From: Bursaphelenchus xylophilus
Taxonomy: Eukaryota > Nematoda > Chromadorea > Rhabditida > Aphelenchoididae
Assembly (NCBI GenBank): GCA_904066235.2
Contig: CAJFCV020000005.1
Location: 2,778,501-2,842,500 of the forward strand
Length of the DNA stretch: 64,000 bases
Reading direction: 5' to 3'
Below the pieces are notes generated by a model that saw nothing but the letters and a program-made list of their open reading frames with translations, ran no database searches and was not told the DNA's origin. Position 1 is the stretch's first letter. Every line of letters starts with the position of its first letter. Position numbers and translations under genes: made by a program. Below are positions 1 through 11,000 of the stretch, piece after piece.

Positions 1-245
1 GTTGTTTGCAAAATTTTGAAAACACTTATCTTTTGCAAAAAAAAGTGGTTGTTGATAGATATATCTTGAATTGCAATACAAAAACCGCCTAGAATTAGGC
101 TAGAAAATACTGTGATCAATTAAAATTTCGGCTGGAACTACTGTATATTTCAGTCATCATGATTACATATGCAGATATAAATTTACAGGCAGTAAAGTCG
201 TGTAGCTAAACATTCTTTAGTAGAAGTTAACTTTGCTTCTTGTTC
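1..245. other. AT-rich intergenic sequence, nothing recognised
   Basis: Short AT-rich stretch at the window edge. I see no splice-supported exon or structured repeat before the foldback element that begins near 246. Confidence 0.5.
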
Positions 246-463
246 TATAGTGATGGACTTGATCCAGTGGCAAAACACGTACCCTTTTGCATCCGGGAAG
301 CGTCAAAAAATGCGGCAAAATGCCTCCCCCTCCCACTAAAAAAATCTTCGTTTTGAAGGCGGAGTTTTTTTCACTTGGACAGGGAGGCATTTTGCTACAT
401 TTTTTGATACTTCCGGGATGCAAAATGGTCCGTTTTTTGCCACTGGATCAGGTCCGTCACTGT
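246..463. mobile_element. Foldback MITE, family A (TA-flanked, CAGTGGNGGACC ends)
   Basis: The two ends are inverted copies of each other: a left arm with GGACTTGATCCAGTGGCAAA and a right arm ending GGATCAGGTCCGTCACTGTA. The intact members of this family (11.9, 18.3 and 48.6 kb) start CAGT and are flanked by TA, which is the pattern of Tc1/mariner-type insertions. Nearly the whole element is inverted repeat and it has no coding capacity. Short open frames on both strands are just the palindrome read twice. Confidence 0.8.
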
Positions 464-1250
464 AGATTACGAGAAGAAAATCGTAATTCTAATCGGAAAA
501 TGTGGGCTGCCCGCAAAGTGAATGCAAAAAAGTGTCATGACGCCGAAAAAAATCATTGCTTATTGTCCCAATAACCACTAGAAAAATTTACTGTGACATT
601 TGTGTGCTGAAAATTATTTTACAATTTGCAACTTTTTCGACTTTGTTGTCAGGGCACAAAACAAAAAAAATTTTTTTTTTTTTACCCTTTAGTTCAAAAC
701 TAGCTCTAATAGCGCTTCAAAAAAAGCAATTGTTTGAAACAAACCCCTTTATTTTTTCATTTCCAAAATTACTGTATGTCTATTTACAGCGAACAGCCAT
801 CTGTTATTTGCACTTTTATCCCTCTCTCTCTGCTAAGCTTTTCCCCACCAAACCAACTGTCTAAACTCCCGAATTCCCTCATTTATAAATCTTGATCGCC
901 CTTTGTCGCAACGTTCTCATGATCCTTGAAATAATGGCTGTAAATCGGTTGTCTGCAGATTATGACCCAATTTTATCGCCCTCCCCGTGACCGAGATTAA
1001 TGATCGGCCCCTCGTTCAGATCCCGGTCCAAAGAACATTCGGCCGAAATTCGAAGAAAAAAGTTTTAAAAAAAAATAGAGCGACAAATAGGAGACGCGTG
1101 AAAAAAAAGCAAAATAGATCCCTCGAGGGAAAAAAAGTTTGCTAAATTTAGAAAATAGACGTAAAATTTGAAGGGTGGGGATTGGGAAATTGGATTTACT
1201 CAACAGTTCAAGGTCCAGTTACTATGAAATCCATCGAAAGAGACCCCGAA
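464..1250. other. Intergenic, no gene seen
   Basis: AT-rich DNA with long A/T runs. Open frames here are short, lysine/phenylalanine-rich, and have no flanking splice or domain support. Confidence 0.45.
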
Positions 1251-1706
1251 GGGTAATCGATGGCGTAGATTCCAAAAATCATATTCCTTTTTTTCTGATT
1301 CTGACTTTTTTCCTTAAGTAGTAATGTTAAAAAGTAATTTTTTGAAATTTTTCTAAAAATACTGGATTTAGGGGTTTTCGAGGGTGCTGATTTCGAAAAT
1401 AACATTCGTTTTTTAGATAGTTACTTTTTTCCTTAAGTTCGAAATCAGCACCCTCGATAACCCCTAAATCGAGTATTTTTGGAAAATTTTCAAGAAATTA
1501 CTTTTTAACACTACTGTTTAAAGAAAACTAGTAAACTTCAGAAAAAATGAACCCGAAATTCGAAACCAGCACCCTCGAAAACCCCTAAATCGACTATTTT
1601 TAGAAAAAATCCAAAAAATTACTTTTTAACATTACTACTAAAGGAAAAAAGTAAGAATCAGAAAAAAACGAATATGGTTTTTGGAATCTACGCCATCGAT
1701 TACCCT
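1251..1706. mobile_element. Foldback repeat, family C (GAGGGTGCTGATTTCGAAAA)
   Basis: Near-palindrome: the left end GGGTAATCGATGGCGTAGAT is matched by the inverted right end ATCTACGCCATCGATTACCC. The body holds several copies, in both orientations, of a unit with 'AGGGTGCTGATTTCGAAAAT', then a TTACTTTTTNCCTTAAGTA block, then 'ATACTCGATTTAGGGGTTTT'. Related units occur at 9.4-9.8, 31.8-33.0, 44.2-44.8 and 52.1-52.4 kb. No coding capacity is visible. Confidence 0.75.
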
Positions 1707-3700
1707 ATTCTTGACCTTTTCGGCCATTTCGGGGAAACATGGAAAACCAGTTACTATGGGATACTATATGTGTGTTTATCATCGTAAAAATAGTTAATCT
1801 TGTAAAGCGAAGCCATAAAGTCGGGGAGAAACGTTTCTTTCAAACGATTTTTTCCTCCGAAAATATTACATTTTTATGGCGAAAATAGAATTTTTTGGCC
1901 GTGATTTGGCTAAAATACGGGGAAAAAGTGTCTTTTGCTCTTTGATGGGCCTGAAAAGTCAGGTAAATCCGGTTTACAAGAGATGTAAATATTTAAAAAT
2001 TTTATGAAGATACGTTTTCGACAATATTCTCCTTTTTTTCTACTACTAATTATGTAAATACCATGTGCTTTTACTCGGGTTTGACGTGAATTCCCCGATA
2101 AATTTAGAAAATTAAATAATCATCTTTTGAGATTTTCGTATCGCTTTACAAGAAGATTACAAAAAAAAACTACTTTTTTATTTTTTCAATTGCTGCTTCT
2201 AATAAGGCTTCTAAAAATAATTTTAGCGATTTTTTAACAAAAAAAATTTTTTTTTTTTATTTTTTTACCAAAAATTGTTACAAAAATACCCACAATTATT
2301 TGTTGCAACACTACTATAATTACTTTTTATCACTTTTTACACTCTTTACATCATCTCTCTCCCCTTATTTTGCACTTTTCCCCAGGCTTTTCCATCTTCC
2401 GCGTATTTTGTTTTCCCCCGGCGAAAAACAACACAATTTTCATGTGACTACATCTCTCTAATCTATGATACATTTAGCGCAAAAAACCCCTCCTACTTTA
2501 CAACCGGCCAAAAGTTATTTTGGACACGACTTCGAAATGGGATTAGGAGAGCAATTCTTCGCGGGTTCGTCACAATTTTGGGCCCTAATCGCTATTTTAC
2601 GCCCAATTTTGCGGATGATTTGTTTGGTGGATGCGGATTAGGTAACGGAAATGGTAGGGAGCTTCGGATGTGAGTGGGTTCGAAGATTCTAGGGCAGTAA
2701 ATTTGCATAGAAAACTGAAAATTTATATTAATGTACCTAGTATAACATTATACCAAAAAAAGTGGGAAACCGATATAAAAATGTCAAATTTATGTAGCAA
2801 CAGAACTCATTATGACCTAAAATTTAATTTCTACCTTATTTTTACTTTTTCCATCCGCTTCCGGCGATTCCTAGGGCGCAGCTCGCGCCCACGTAAATTT
2901 TAATTATACCGCTTTTATCGCTATTTTTTTGAATTGGGGGTTGGAAATTGGCCCTCCAGAAAGCTATAGATTCGATTTTTTAATTTAATTTTGTAGAATT
3001 TTACATTTTTTCACTTGGCAAGCTGCGCCCTGGGATAATAAAAATGACGTCATTGAGGGTAAAATTTGGGGTTTATATGGAGTATAGGACCTGTAATGTC
3101 AATTCCTATCAATTTTATGCATTTAAGACGCTGTATTTACGGTATTTTTATCCGCGAGCTGCGCCCTATGATTTTTCAAAAAACCCGGAAAATCGAAATT
3201 TTTTCGATTAGACAATAGAATAGACCCAAAAATAGCTCGAATCGAGTTGCACGTGTCCATTTTTTTCATCGCTCCTACTGTATTCTGTGTTATTTTTGTA
3301 CAAAAGACGGAAAATTTGTTTAAAAAAAGTTCCGGAATGTCTGAATCGGCCGCGTATTTTTATCCGGGCGTTTTTTTGTAAACTCAGCTGACATTCCGCA
3401 AGAAAAAACACTACCTTCCGAAAATCCGCGGCCTGGTACGACGGAGCGACAAAATGCGGAGGATTTTAACATTTGGAGCCGTCATTCGGGCCGGCCAATG
3501 ACCAGAGGGCAGTCGGGCGGGCGGCTTGAGTGACCGGCGGTTCTTGACGCCTCGTTTGGAGGGCTGGTTATTCGATTTTTACGGGGGATTTTCTGGAAAA
3601 AGTCAAAAATTTGTGGAAAAAGTTGAATTTTTGGGTAAATTACAGTAAGCCTTACTGTAATTTTGATAGAATTTGACAGCAGGAGGCTGTATATTTAATT
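1707..3700. other. Intergenic, repeat-rich, no gene supported
   Basis: Long AT-rich stretch. A short motif GAGCTGCGCCCT or its complement recurs near 2875, 3020 and 3155, so it is probably part of a dispersed repeat. GC content rises around 3420-3560. I found no splice-consistent reading frame. Confidence 0.4.
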
Positions 3701-3749
3701 CTAAATGGTTTGAATTTCAAATTTTTAGTATTTAAGTCCATTTTTAGTT

Positions 3750-6700
3750 AAATTTTCGCACAGTGCAGTGACCAAATTTTCGACCGGTAATTTCTCCCCA
3801 AATACCAAGCATATCAAAAAAAATTTTTTACCATCTGATAGCCTTCCAAATACTCTATGAAAATGGCAAAACAAAATTTTTAATTTCGCCAACATTCGCG
3901 ACAAATCGCCAGATGAATCTGAACCCACTGCACTGTGCGATCCCAGTTCTACGTGCGTTTTGAGCAAAAAAAATCGAAATAAAAGTGTAAATAGTGGGGT
4001 GGGATTACACCGAATGCACTTTTCACCGTCAATATTTATCGTAATTTTAGCCGTTTTCGGCACGGCATGTTTTTTTCCGCCCGCACCGTGCAAACAAACA
4101 GGCCAGCAGCGGCGAGGTGAGTTTCATGCACGGTGCGGTCGGAAGTGAGGGCCGCACCGTGCAGCGCGAAGAGATTTTGGTCCTACTGCACTGTGCGGAG
4201 GAAAGATTTGTGTTTCAACCGCACTGTGCACTGAAAAACGTTTTTCTGCACTGTGCAATTTTTCAATTTCTATCGCAGTTTCTGCACTGTGCAATTTTTC
4301 AGCCTTTATCGCAGTTTCTGCACGGTGCGGTCGGAAGTGAGGGCCGCACCGTGCAGCGCAAAGAGATTTTGGTCTTGCTGCACTGTGCGGAGAAAAGATT
4401 TGTGTTTCCACTGCACTGTGCACTGAAAAACGTTTTTCTGCACTGTGCAATTTTTATCGCAGTTTTGGCACTGTGCAATCTTTATCGCAGTTTCTGCACT
4501 GTGCAATTTTTGTCGCAATTTCTGCACTGTGCAATTTTTATCGCGGTTTCTGCACTGTGCATCTCAGAGATCCGTCGGATTTCCGCACGCCGCGACGAAA
4601 CCCAATCCCTCTCGCTCCTCCATCTTGTTGACCGCACCGTGCGTAAGCCATGTTTTCAACGTTCGCCAGTCTGGCCGCACGGTGAGCGATGCCAGACAAT
4701 GAGCAAACACGATCGCACGGTGCGGTCCGCTTTTCTCGTTTTGGTCGCTCTCGGCCCAGACGGCCTGACTCATCGCCACGTGATGGCCGCGTTGATCGCG
4801 AAAACAAAATCAGCTTCCGACTTGTGTCGCGAAACGCTCTTCGAATGTTGTCGCTTTTCTGTTTTGCCGACCTTGGCGAATGTCACGCCAGCGACAAGGA
4901 CATTTGTCAAGGCCGCACGGTGCGAACTCCCTTCGTTTGGCAGGTGATTTTTGGAATGCACAGTGCGGGTGGAGGTCAGTGAGGAAGCGACAAAAAACAC
5001 ATGCAAAATTTCCAAAAATCGCACGGTGCTGAAAATTTTTTGTGTCCGCGACAGAAATTTGGCATTTTTGTCGCATGCACTGTGCGACAAGTCAAAATTC
5101 GCTTTTTTCCATCGCACCGTGCATGGGATCACAAGACCCATCAACTGTCATTGCGCACTGTGCACTCAAAAACTTATCGCACCGTGCATCTCTTCCTGAT
5201 CGAAACCTTTTGTCGCTCGACACTCGCTCTTGTGCTGACGCCATTTTTGATCCGACCCTTTCGAAGCGCCCACTTCTTTCTTCTTCCTCTTTTTTTTTTG
5301 AGAAACTTGGCCGCGCGCTCGCCCATCACACGACCAGCGGCAGCCCAAAAATTGTCTTGTTTTGGATCGCTGTCGCTGAATCCAAACCCGGATTCCCCCA
5401 ATCGCCGATGGGATGATGGCGCGGGGAGAAATGGAGAGGAGGCGAAAACGGGATGTCGCGCGAACAAAGAACGCATGCACAGTGCGCGGATCCGGAGCGC
5501 GCGGGGTCGGAGCGGGGGAGTGGGGCGGGGAGAAAATGAGGTCGCACTGTGCAAATGCGTTTTCGAACCTTCTGGAGATCGCGGCGACAGCGCGTCTGGT
5601 GATGAAATCCGCGTTCCGTGCGATCTGTGATCTCTGGTTTTGTTTGCACTGTGCAATGAGTTTGAGGTTTTGGCCCGCACTGTGCATTCTTTTTTTCGAC
5701 TTTCTGCACTGTGCACCGCGCGATCAATCAAGTCGCATCGCGCCGCACAGTGCAGCAAGTCCGAAAGTTTCATCTTGTCGCTATTTTCTCTTCCCAGGGT
5801 TTCAATCTTTGTTTGGTCGCTGCAGTTTTGTCGCTTGCCCTCCCTCCTCATCCATCTTTTCTCCCCCCTGACAAGGGCCGCAGACCACGAGACGCCGCGA
5901 CGAGAGTGAGGGCCAACCGTGGGTTCGCACCGTGCATTCGGCCGACGAGAGGGCGGTGGGAGAGAGAGGGAGTGCACGGTGCAGACGTTCGAAAAAAGAG
6001 CGCAGGGTGCCGTTTCTGTTCGGGTCACATGGAACGGTGGGGGCCGCGACAGTGCGGCGGCAGAATCGCCTCTCCGGTCCCGTGGCTTTTCCGTCCCCTG
6101 AGCGCCGCCCGCCTCTCTCCGACACACGAAGAGCGACGATTTTTTCGGAGGGGGGTGGGGGAAAAAAGGCCCACCCCGAAAATTTTGTTGTTCCGCACTC
6201 TTTTGGGGCTCGGCCCGTGGGGTTCGTTTGGCCAAAAGTCGCTGTTTTAGCCCCCTGCATGCACGGTGCAGTTGAGCGATTAGACTAATGCACGGTGCGG
6301 TGGGTCAGGGTGACTTCCGCCGCACGGTGCGGTGTGGTCTGGACTGCACGGTGCGCGTGTTTTTTTACTTGTTCTCTGCACGGTGCGGTCATTCTTTGAG
6401 CTCAACGTTTGACTCGCACCGTGCGACAGCTCATTTTTAAATTTCTGCACAGTGCAGAGACCATTTTTTCTTCCACTTCTCATCCGCAAAGTGCAATTCA
6501 TTTTCTGTTGCACTGTGCAACCAATTTTATTTCCCATCCTTTTTGCACAGTGCAAATTAAAATAAAATTCCGATTTTCGATCTGCACATTGATTTCCCAT
6601 TTTCGCCCCCCTTTCAAATGCACTGTGCACTCTCTCTCTTTGTTTGGCGCTTCCCATTCCGCCATAATGGATAGGAAAACAAGGGATTGCACGGTGCATT

Positions 6701-7260
6701 CAATCCTTTCCGCTCTCTGAAACCGATCTTTGCCCTTGCCATTCAAATGGGCCATATTGGCCTTGATTTTTGCACTCTCGACAGGCTTTCGGCGAGTGAT
6801 CGCACTGTGCAATGGGGCATTTCCGATCAATAGGTTCGATTTTTTTGTGCACTGTGCAGTCCAAAAGCGGATAAATTTCGCACTGTGCGGTTTTTACCGT
6901 AGTGCGATAAATTTTTCTTGCACGGTGCAATAATTTTTGCCGTTGCACAGTGCAATTTTTTTCTTGCACAGTGCAATATTTTTTTTCTTGCACAGTGCGG
7001 TCTGTTTTTGCCGTTGCACAGTGCACTCTGACTTGTTGATTGCACTGTGCGTCCCATTTCGGGTTTCCCCCCGCACCGTGCAGTTCCACTTTTTCATTTC
7101 CCTACCGCACAGTGCAATATTTTTCTTCTTGCACAGTGCAGTCTATTTTTACCGTTGCACAGTGCACTCCGACTTGTTGATTGCACTGTGCGTTCCATTT
7201 CGTTTTTCCCACCGCACCGTGCAGTCTCATTTTTCATTTCCCCTACCGCACCGTGCGACA
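3750..7260. repeat. Motif field: about 60 copies of GCACNGTGC
   Basis: By reading I count roughly 60 exact copies of the 9-mer GCACNGTGC, with all four bases found at the centre. It usually appears as TGCACTGTGCA, CGCACCGTGC or GCACGGTGCG. Copies are not units of one tandem repeat: the filler differs and spacing varies, though some runs are spaced about 25-30 bp (4440-4560, 6920-7045, 7108-7190). From about 5.2 to 6.2 kb the filler becomes markedly GC-rich. The field has long open frames on both strands, including one of 353 codons on minus (5174-6235). They track low stop-codon density and decode the motif as repeated Leu/His-Cys-Ala, so I do not call them genes. Smaller clusters occur at 36.65-37.05, 41.37-41.54 and 51.07-51.35 kb. 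Confidence 0.85.
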
Positions 7261-8006
7261 GTAATAAAACCTTGAAAAAGGGCGCGGAAAAGCCCATTAA
7301 ATTGTAAACCGTTTACAATGAAAAAAGGTCGGAATGGTTATAGTTACATCATAGTATAAGTACAGTACAATTTACAAGCCAGCTGGGGCAGCGATAAACA
7401 AAAAGGATCCTCACTTTACGATTTTCTCGATTTTTCTCGTGTTTTCGACCTTTTTTCTCCACCATTCTCGCGTCGTATCTTCGGCTAATGGCTTTGTTAT
7501 GTATGTCAAGGCGTTGGGAGGCGCGTTCTACGATCATCGCCGTGTTTGCTGATTGATTTTATCCATTTTGGGGCGTTCACTTATATTACACTTGTTTTTT
7601 GATCTGTTTTTCAAAAATTTTCCGTTGATTTGCGCAAAAACGGCACATATATATTTAAAATAAGGCTAATCCGAAGTCTTCTCGTATTTTACCCGCCATT
7701 CACCCATAAACTTTCAAGTTCCGGCCCAAAACGTACGATTTATGGGGAAAAAGCGTGAAATTTTATGCATTCCCGAAGAGCTCGAGGTTTCTCGAGATTT
7801 TTGTGGAAATTGCGTGTCGCGAAGAATCGAGGGAGTATTTTCGCGTCGTTTTTAGTTATATCCTCCCTTATTTTTGCGCTTTCGACCAATTTTTTCGGTC
7901 GTTTCTCGTTCTCCAAAATTCTCTCCAATTTGATCGCGCTTTCGACGAAGAAACCGACTTTTCCGCCCACCAAAAGATGCCCAAAATAAGGTGTAACAAT
8001 TTGCAG
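7261..8006. other. Upstream region of the RVSF-motif gene
   Basis: AT-rich, with a short palindrome TTGTAAACCGTTTACAA near 7302. The frame of the first recognised exon stays open upstream to about 7755, but that part is rich in Phe/Ser/Arg and does not look like the rest of the protein. It is more likely promoter or 5' leader. Confidence 0.4.
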
Positions 8007-11000
8007 ATGATCGATTGTGCCCAAATCCGTCTGGAAACCCTGAGAACCTACGTCAGGGCGCCTTTCCCCAAGACCGCCGACCTCATCCAGCCCGATGCGA
8101 AGCCGGTGGACGCTCATTTCGAGGATGGGTGTGCGGTGATGTCGCTGCAGGTGAGGATCTTTGTTCCAATGCTCGATTGCGTGCTTCAGCAGCTACGGGA
8201 ATGGAAATTAATTAGGGATTACTTGTTTGGCAGCTGTAAAAATGGAATTATATTACACTAGGGGGCTCGGTCAAAGAATGTGCTTTTTTGCTCGAGAAGT
8301 GGTCGAAAATAAGTTGGAATGGCTATAAATAGATGAAGCAAGGCGCTATGCGAATTTTAGCATATATTTCTTTGGTGTTTATGCTCGTTTTCACCGAATT
8401 TTTAAGAGATTCCTTGTTGTTCGCAAAATGGTTTGTTTTCTACCGATTTTTTTTACAAGGAAAGTGCTTCTATGGGGGATGGAGTTACAGGTCGAGACAT
8501 ATCAAAAAAATCGCAAAATTTTTGTGATTCAGAATGTGTAAAAGTTAACTGCTCAATCTTGGTTTGTAAGGGTGAAAAAATCCTCAGAACTTTTCTCGCA
8601 ACACCACGCAAATGCCTTTTTGACCAAGTTTTTACCAAAGCAAAAGCTTTGTTTCGAGCTAAAGTAAGCCCTGGCATCTTTACAAGCCTTTAAATATCAT
8701 ATTTGATTAATACTACATCTTCATTTGTAGTTCCAATATAAAGGCCTGTCAAGATGCCAGGGTTTACTTTAGCTCAAAACAAAGCTTTTGATTTGGTAAA
8801 AACTTGGTCAAAAAAGCATTTGCGTGGTGTTGCGCGAAAATTTCTGAGGGTTTTTTCGCTCTTACAAACCAAAATTCCTGCTAATTTTTACATATTCTGA
8901 ATCAGAAAAATTTTGCGATTTTTTGATGTATGTCTCGACCTGTAACTCCATACCCCATATAAGTACTTTCCTTGTGAAATTTCTCCCAAAGAACAATGCT
9001 AAAATAGTAATATTTTTGCGCAGTCAGCTGTGCTGCCCCCTTCAACAAATCTACCGCTTCCTTCCGGCCAATAATTATCGCATTGTTCTAGAATTTCTGC
9101 CCGTTTTGAGTTGAATCCCTATTTTCGGAAACCCTTGTCGAAGAGGACAACACTTTTTGTCTTCAAACAATGTCATGTCCGTTTCTGAGTGTTCCAGTGT
9201 TCGAATTACGGTAGCCGAATTGAACAGGCTGTTGTTTATGAAGGTAATTTGATTTCGGTTCCGAAAATGGGTTTCAAAGTGTCGGAGGAGGCGGGATTCA
9301 TGCCAAATTTGTTGCACAACCTAATGACCCATTGCGTCATGAAATATAGAGGTCTTTTATAGACGGTCTGTCCGCTTTTTGTTGAGGAAAACGAAACTGA
9401 GACGATTGGGGAAACCGAAAATTATTATTTTTCTTCGATGCATGTGTGAAATTAGGATAATCGAGGGTGCTGATTTCGAAAATGAAATTTTTTATCTTTA
9501 CTTTTTTTCTTAACTAGTACTGTAAAGTAGTAATTTTGAATTTTTTTTTCATAAATACTCGATTTAGGGGTTTTTGATGGTGCTGATTTCAAAAATCTTA
9601 TTCATTTTTTTCTGATTTGAAAGCAGCACCATCGAAAACCCTCAAATCGAGTATTCGTGAAAAAATTCAAAAAATTATTACTTTACAGTACTACTTAAGG
9701 AAAAAAGCGAAGATCAAAGAAAAAATGAATGTCATTTTCGAAATCAGCACCCTCGATTAACCTAATTTCACACTTGCATCGAAGAAAGATAGTACTTTTC
9801 GGATTCCCCAATCGTCCCAGATTCCTTTTCCTCAACAAAAAGCGGGCAGACCGTCTATATAGGACCTGTAGATTTCATGACGCAATGGGTCATTAGGTTC
9901 CAACTCCGGAGGATAACATTTGAATTTCAAGTTTATCGCCAAAAAGTGATATTTTTGACCTAAATCAATGTTTTCAGGCCCAAAAACGCACTCAGGAACA
10001 CGGTCGCTTCACGGTGACGCCCGTCAAGGAGCCGGCGTCCACGGCGTACGAGACCTTCGACCATCTGTCGGTGGAATGTTCCGGCTCCGCCGCCGAAAAA
10101 CGATCTCTTCTCACGGTGTCGCCGGCCGACTCCACGGACTCGGGCGTTCCGCCGTCGCCCTGCGCCTACGAGGAGGACACGCTGAGCCCGTTGCCGGGCC
10201 CGCTGCCCCGCTTCGACTTCAAGGCCACCCAGCATTCGGGGCCGGTGAATGCGCCCAAGTTCAGGGCGCGCTCGGCCAGCGAGTGTCTGGACGTGCGGCG
10301 GTTCGCGTCCAATCAGTTGGGTCGGCAGAACTCGGTGAACTCCTCAAATGGTAGGTGATTTGAAAGTTTTTGGGGATTTTTGAAAGATTTGGAAGGGTTT
10401 TGGCCAATGTACCGGTTTAGTGTAGTGGTAGTGAGTTAGGAGTTGGTTTGAAAAGTCGCAAGTTCGATTCCTCCCTTAATCTGTTTACTAAAAATGTCTG
10501 TCAAATCCTGGCACAGACATTCCCCAGCACTATTATGAATTCCCAACCCCACTTACCGGTAACCCGACTCGATTAATCACCCCATTTCCTTTCAAAAACA
10601 ACCTTAATTTACCCCCCGAGGAAATCGAATCCCAAAATTGTGAATAATTCAATGTTTTTCACGGCTATTGTTACATCGTAGTCAGTGGGGAAAAAATTGT
10701 TTATAGTACAGCCATGAATATTCATAAGAGCCTGCGGCGAGGTAAAAATAAACCGGCAAATTGAGTTAGAAAACCCACCGAATTTGGAGCGAAGGCAGCT
10801 GCAAAAGTGTTTCAAATCCAATTTGGGGCCGAGCGCCGCGAACGCGATATGGTAGGGAACGGCGGGCCGGGCTCGCAATTAACATCAACTTGACGAAAAT
10901 GGAGCGAAAATTGTGTTTTTGACATGTGTTTTTGGAATGTTTCCGGTCCAAAAAATTGTCCTTTTGACGGCCAAAAATACACAGCGACCATGTGCGCCCA

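Noticed and set aside
4117..4947. 276-codon open frame on plus with Leu-His-Cys-Ala repeats
   Set aside because: The peptide repeat is a direct reading of TGCACTGTGCA motifs; the same DNA also encodes similar repeats in other frames.
5174..6235. 353-codon open frame on minus in the GC-rich part of the motif field
   Set aside because: It overlaps equally long frames on the other strand, has low-complexity Arg/Ser/Pro/Cys composition, and decodes the GCACNGTGC repeat. It fits low stop density in GC-rich DNA, not a gene.
3750..7260. Programmed DNA elimination signal of the known nematode type
   Set aside because: The published Oscheius-type signal is telomere-like and palindromic around GGTTAG-type sequence; nothing like that is here. 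Elimination stays only a general possibility.
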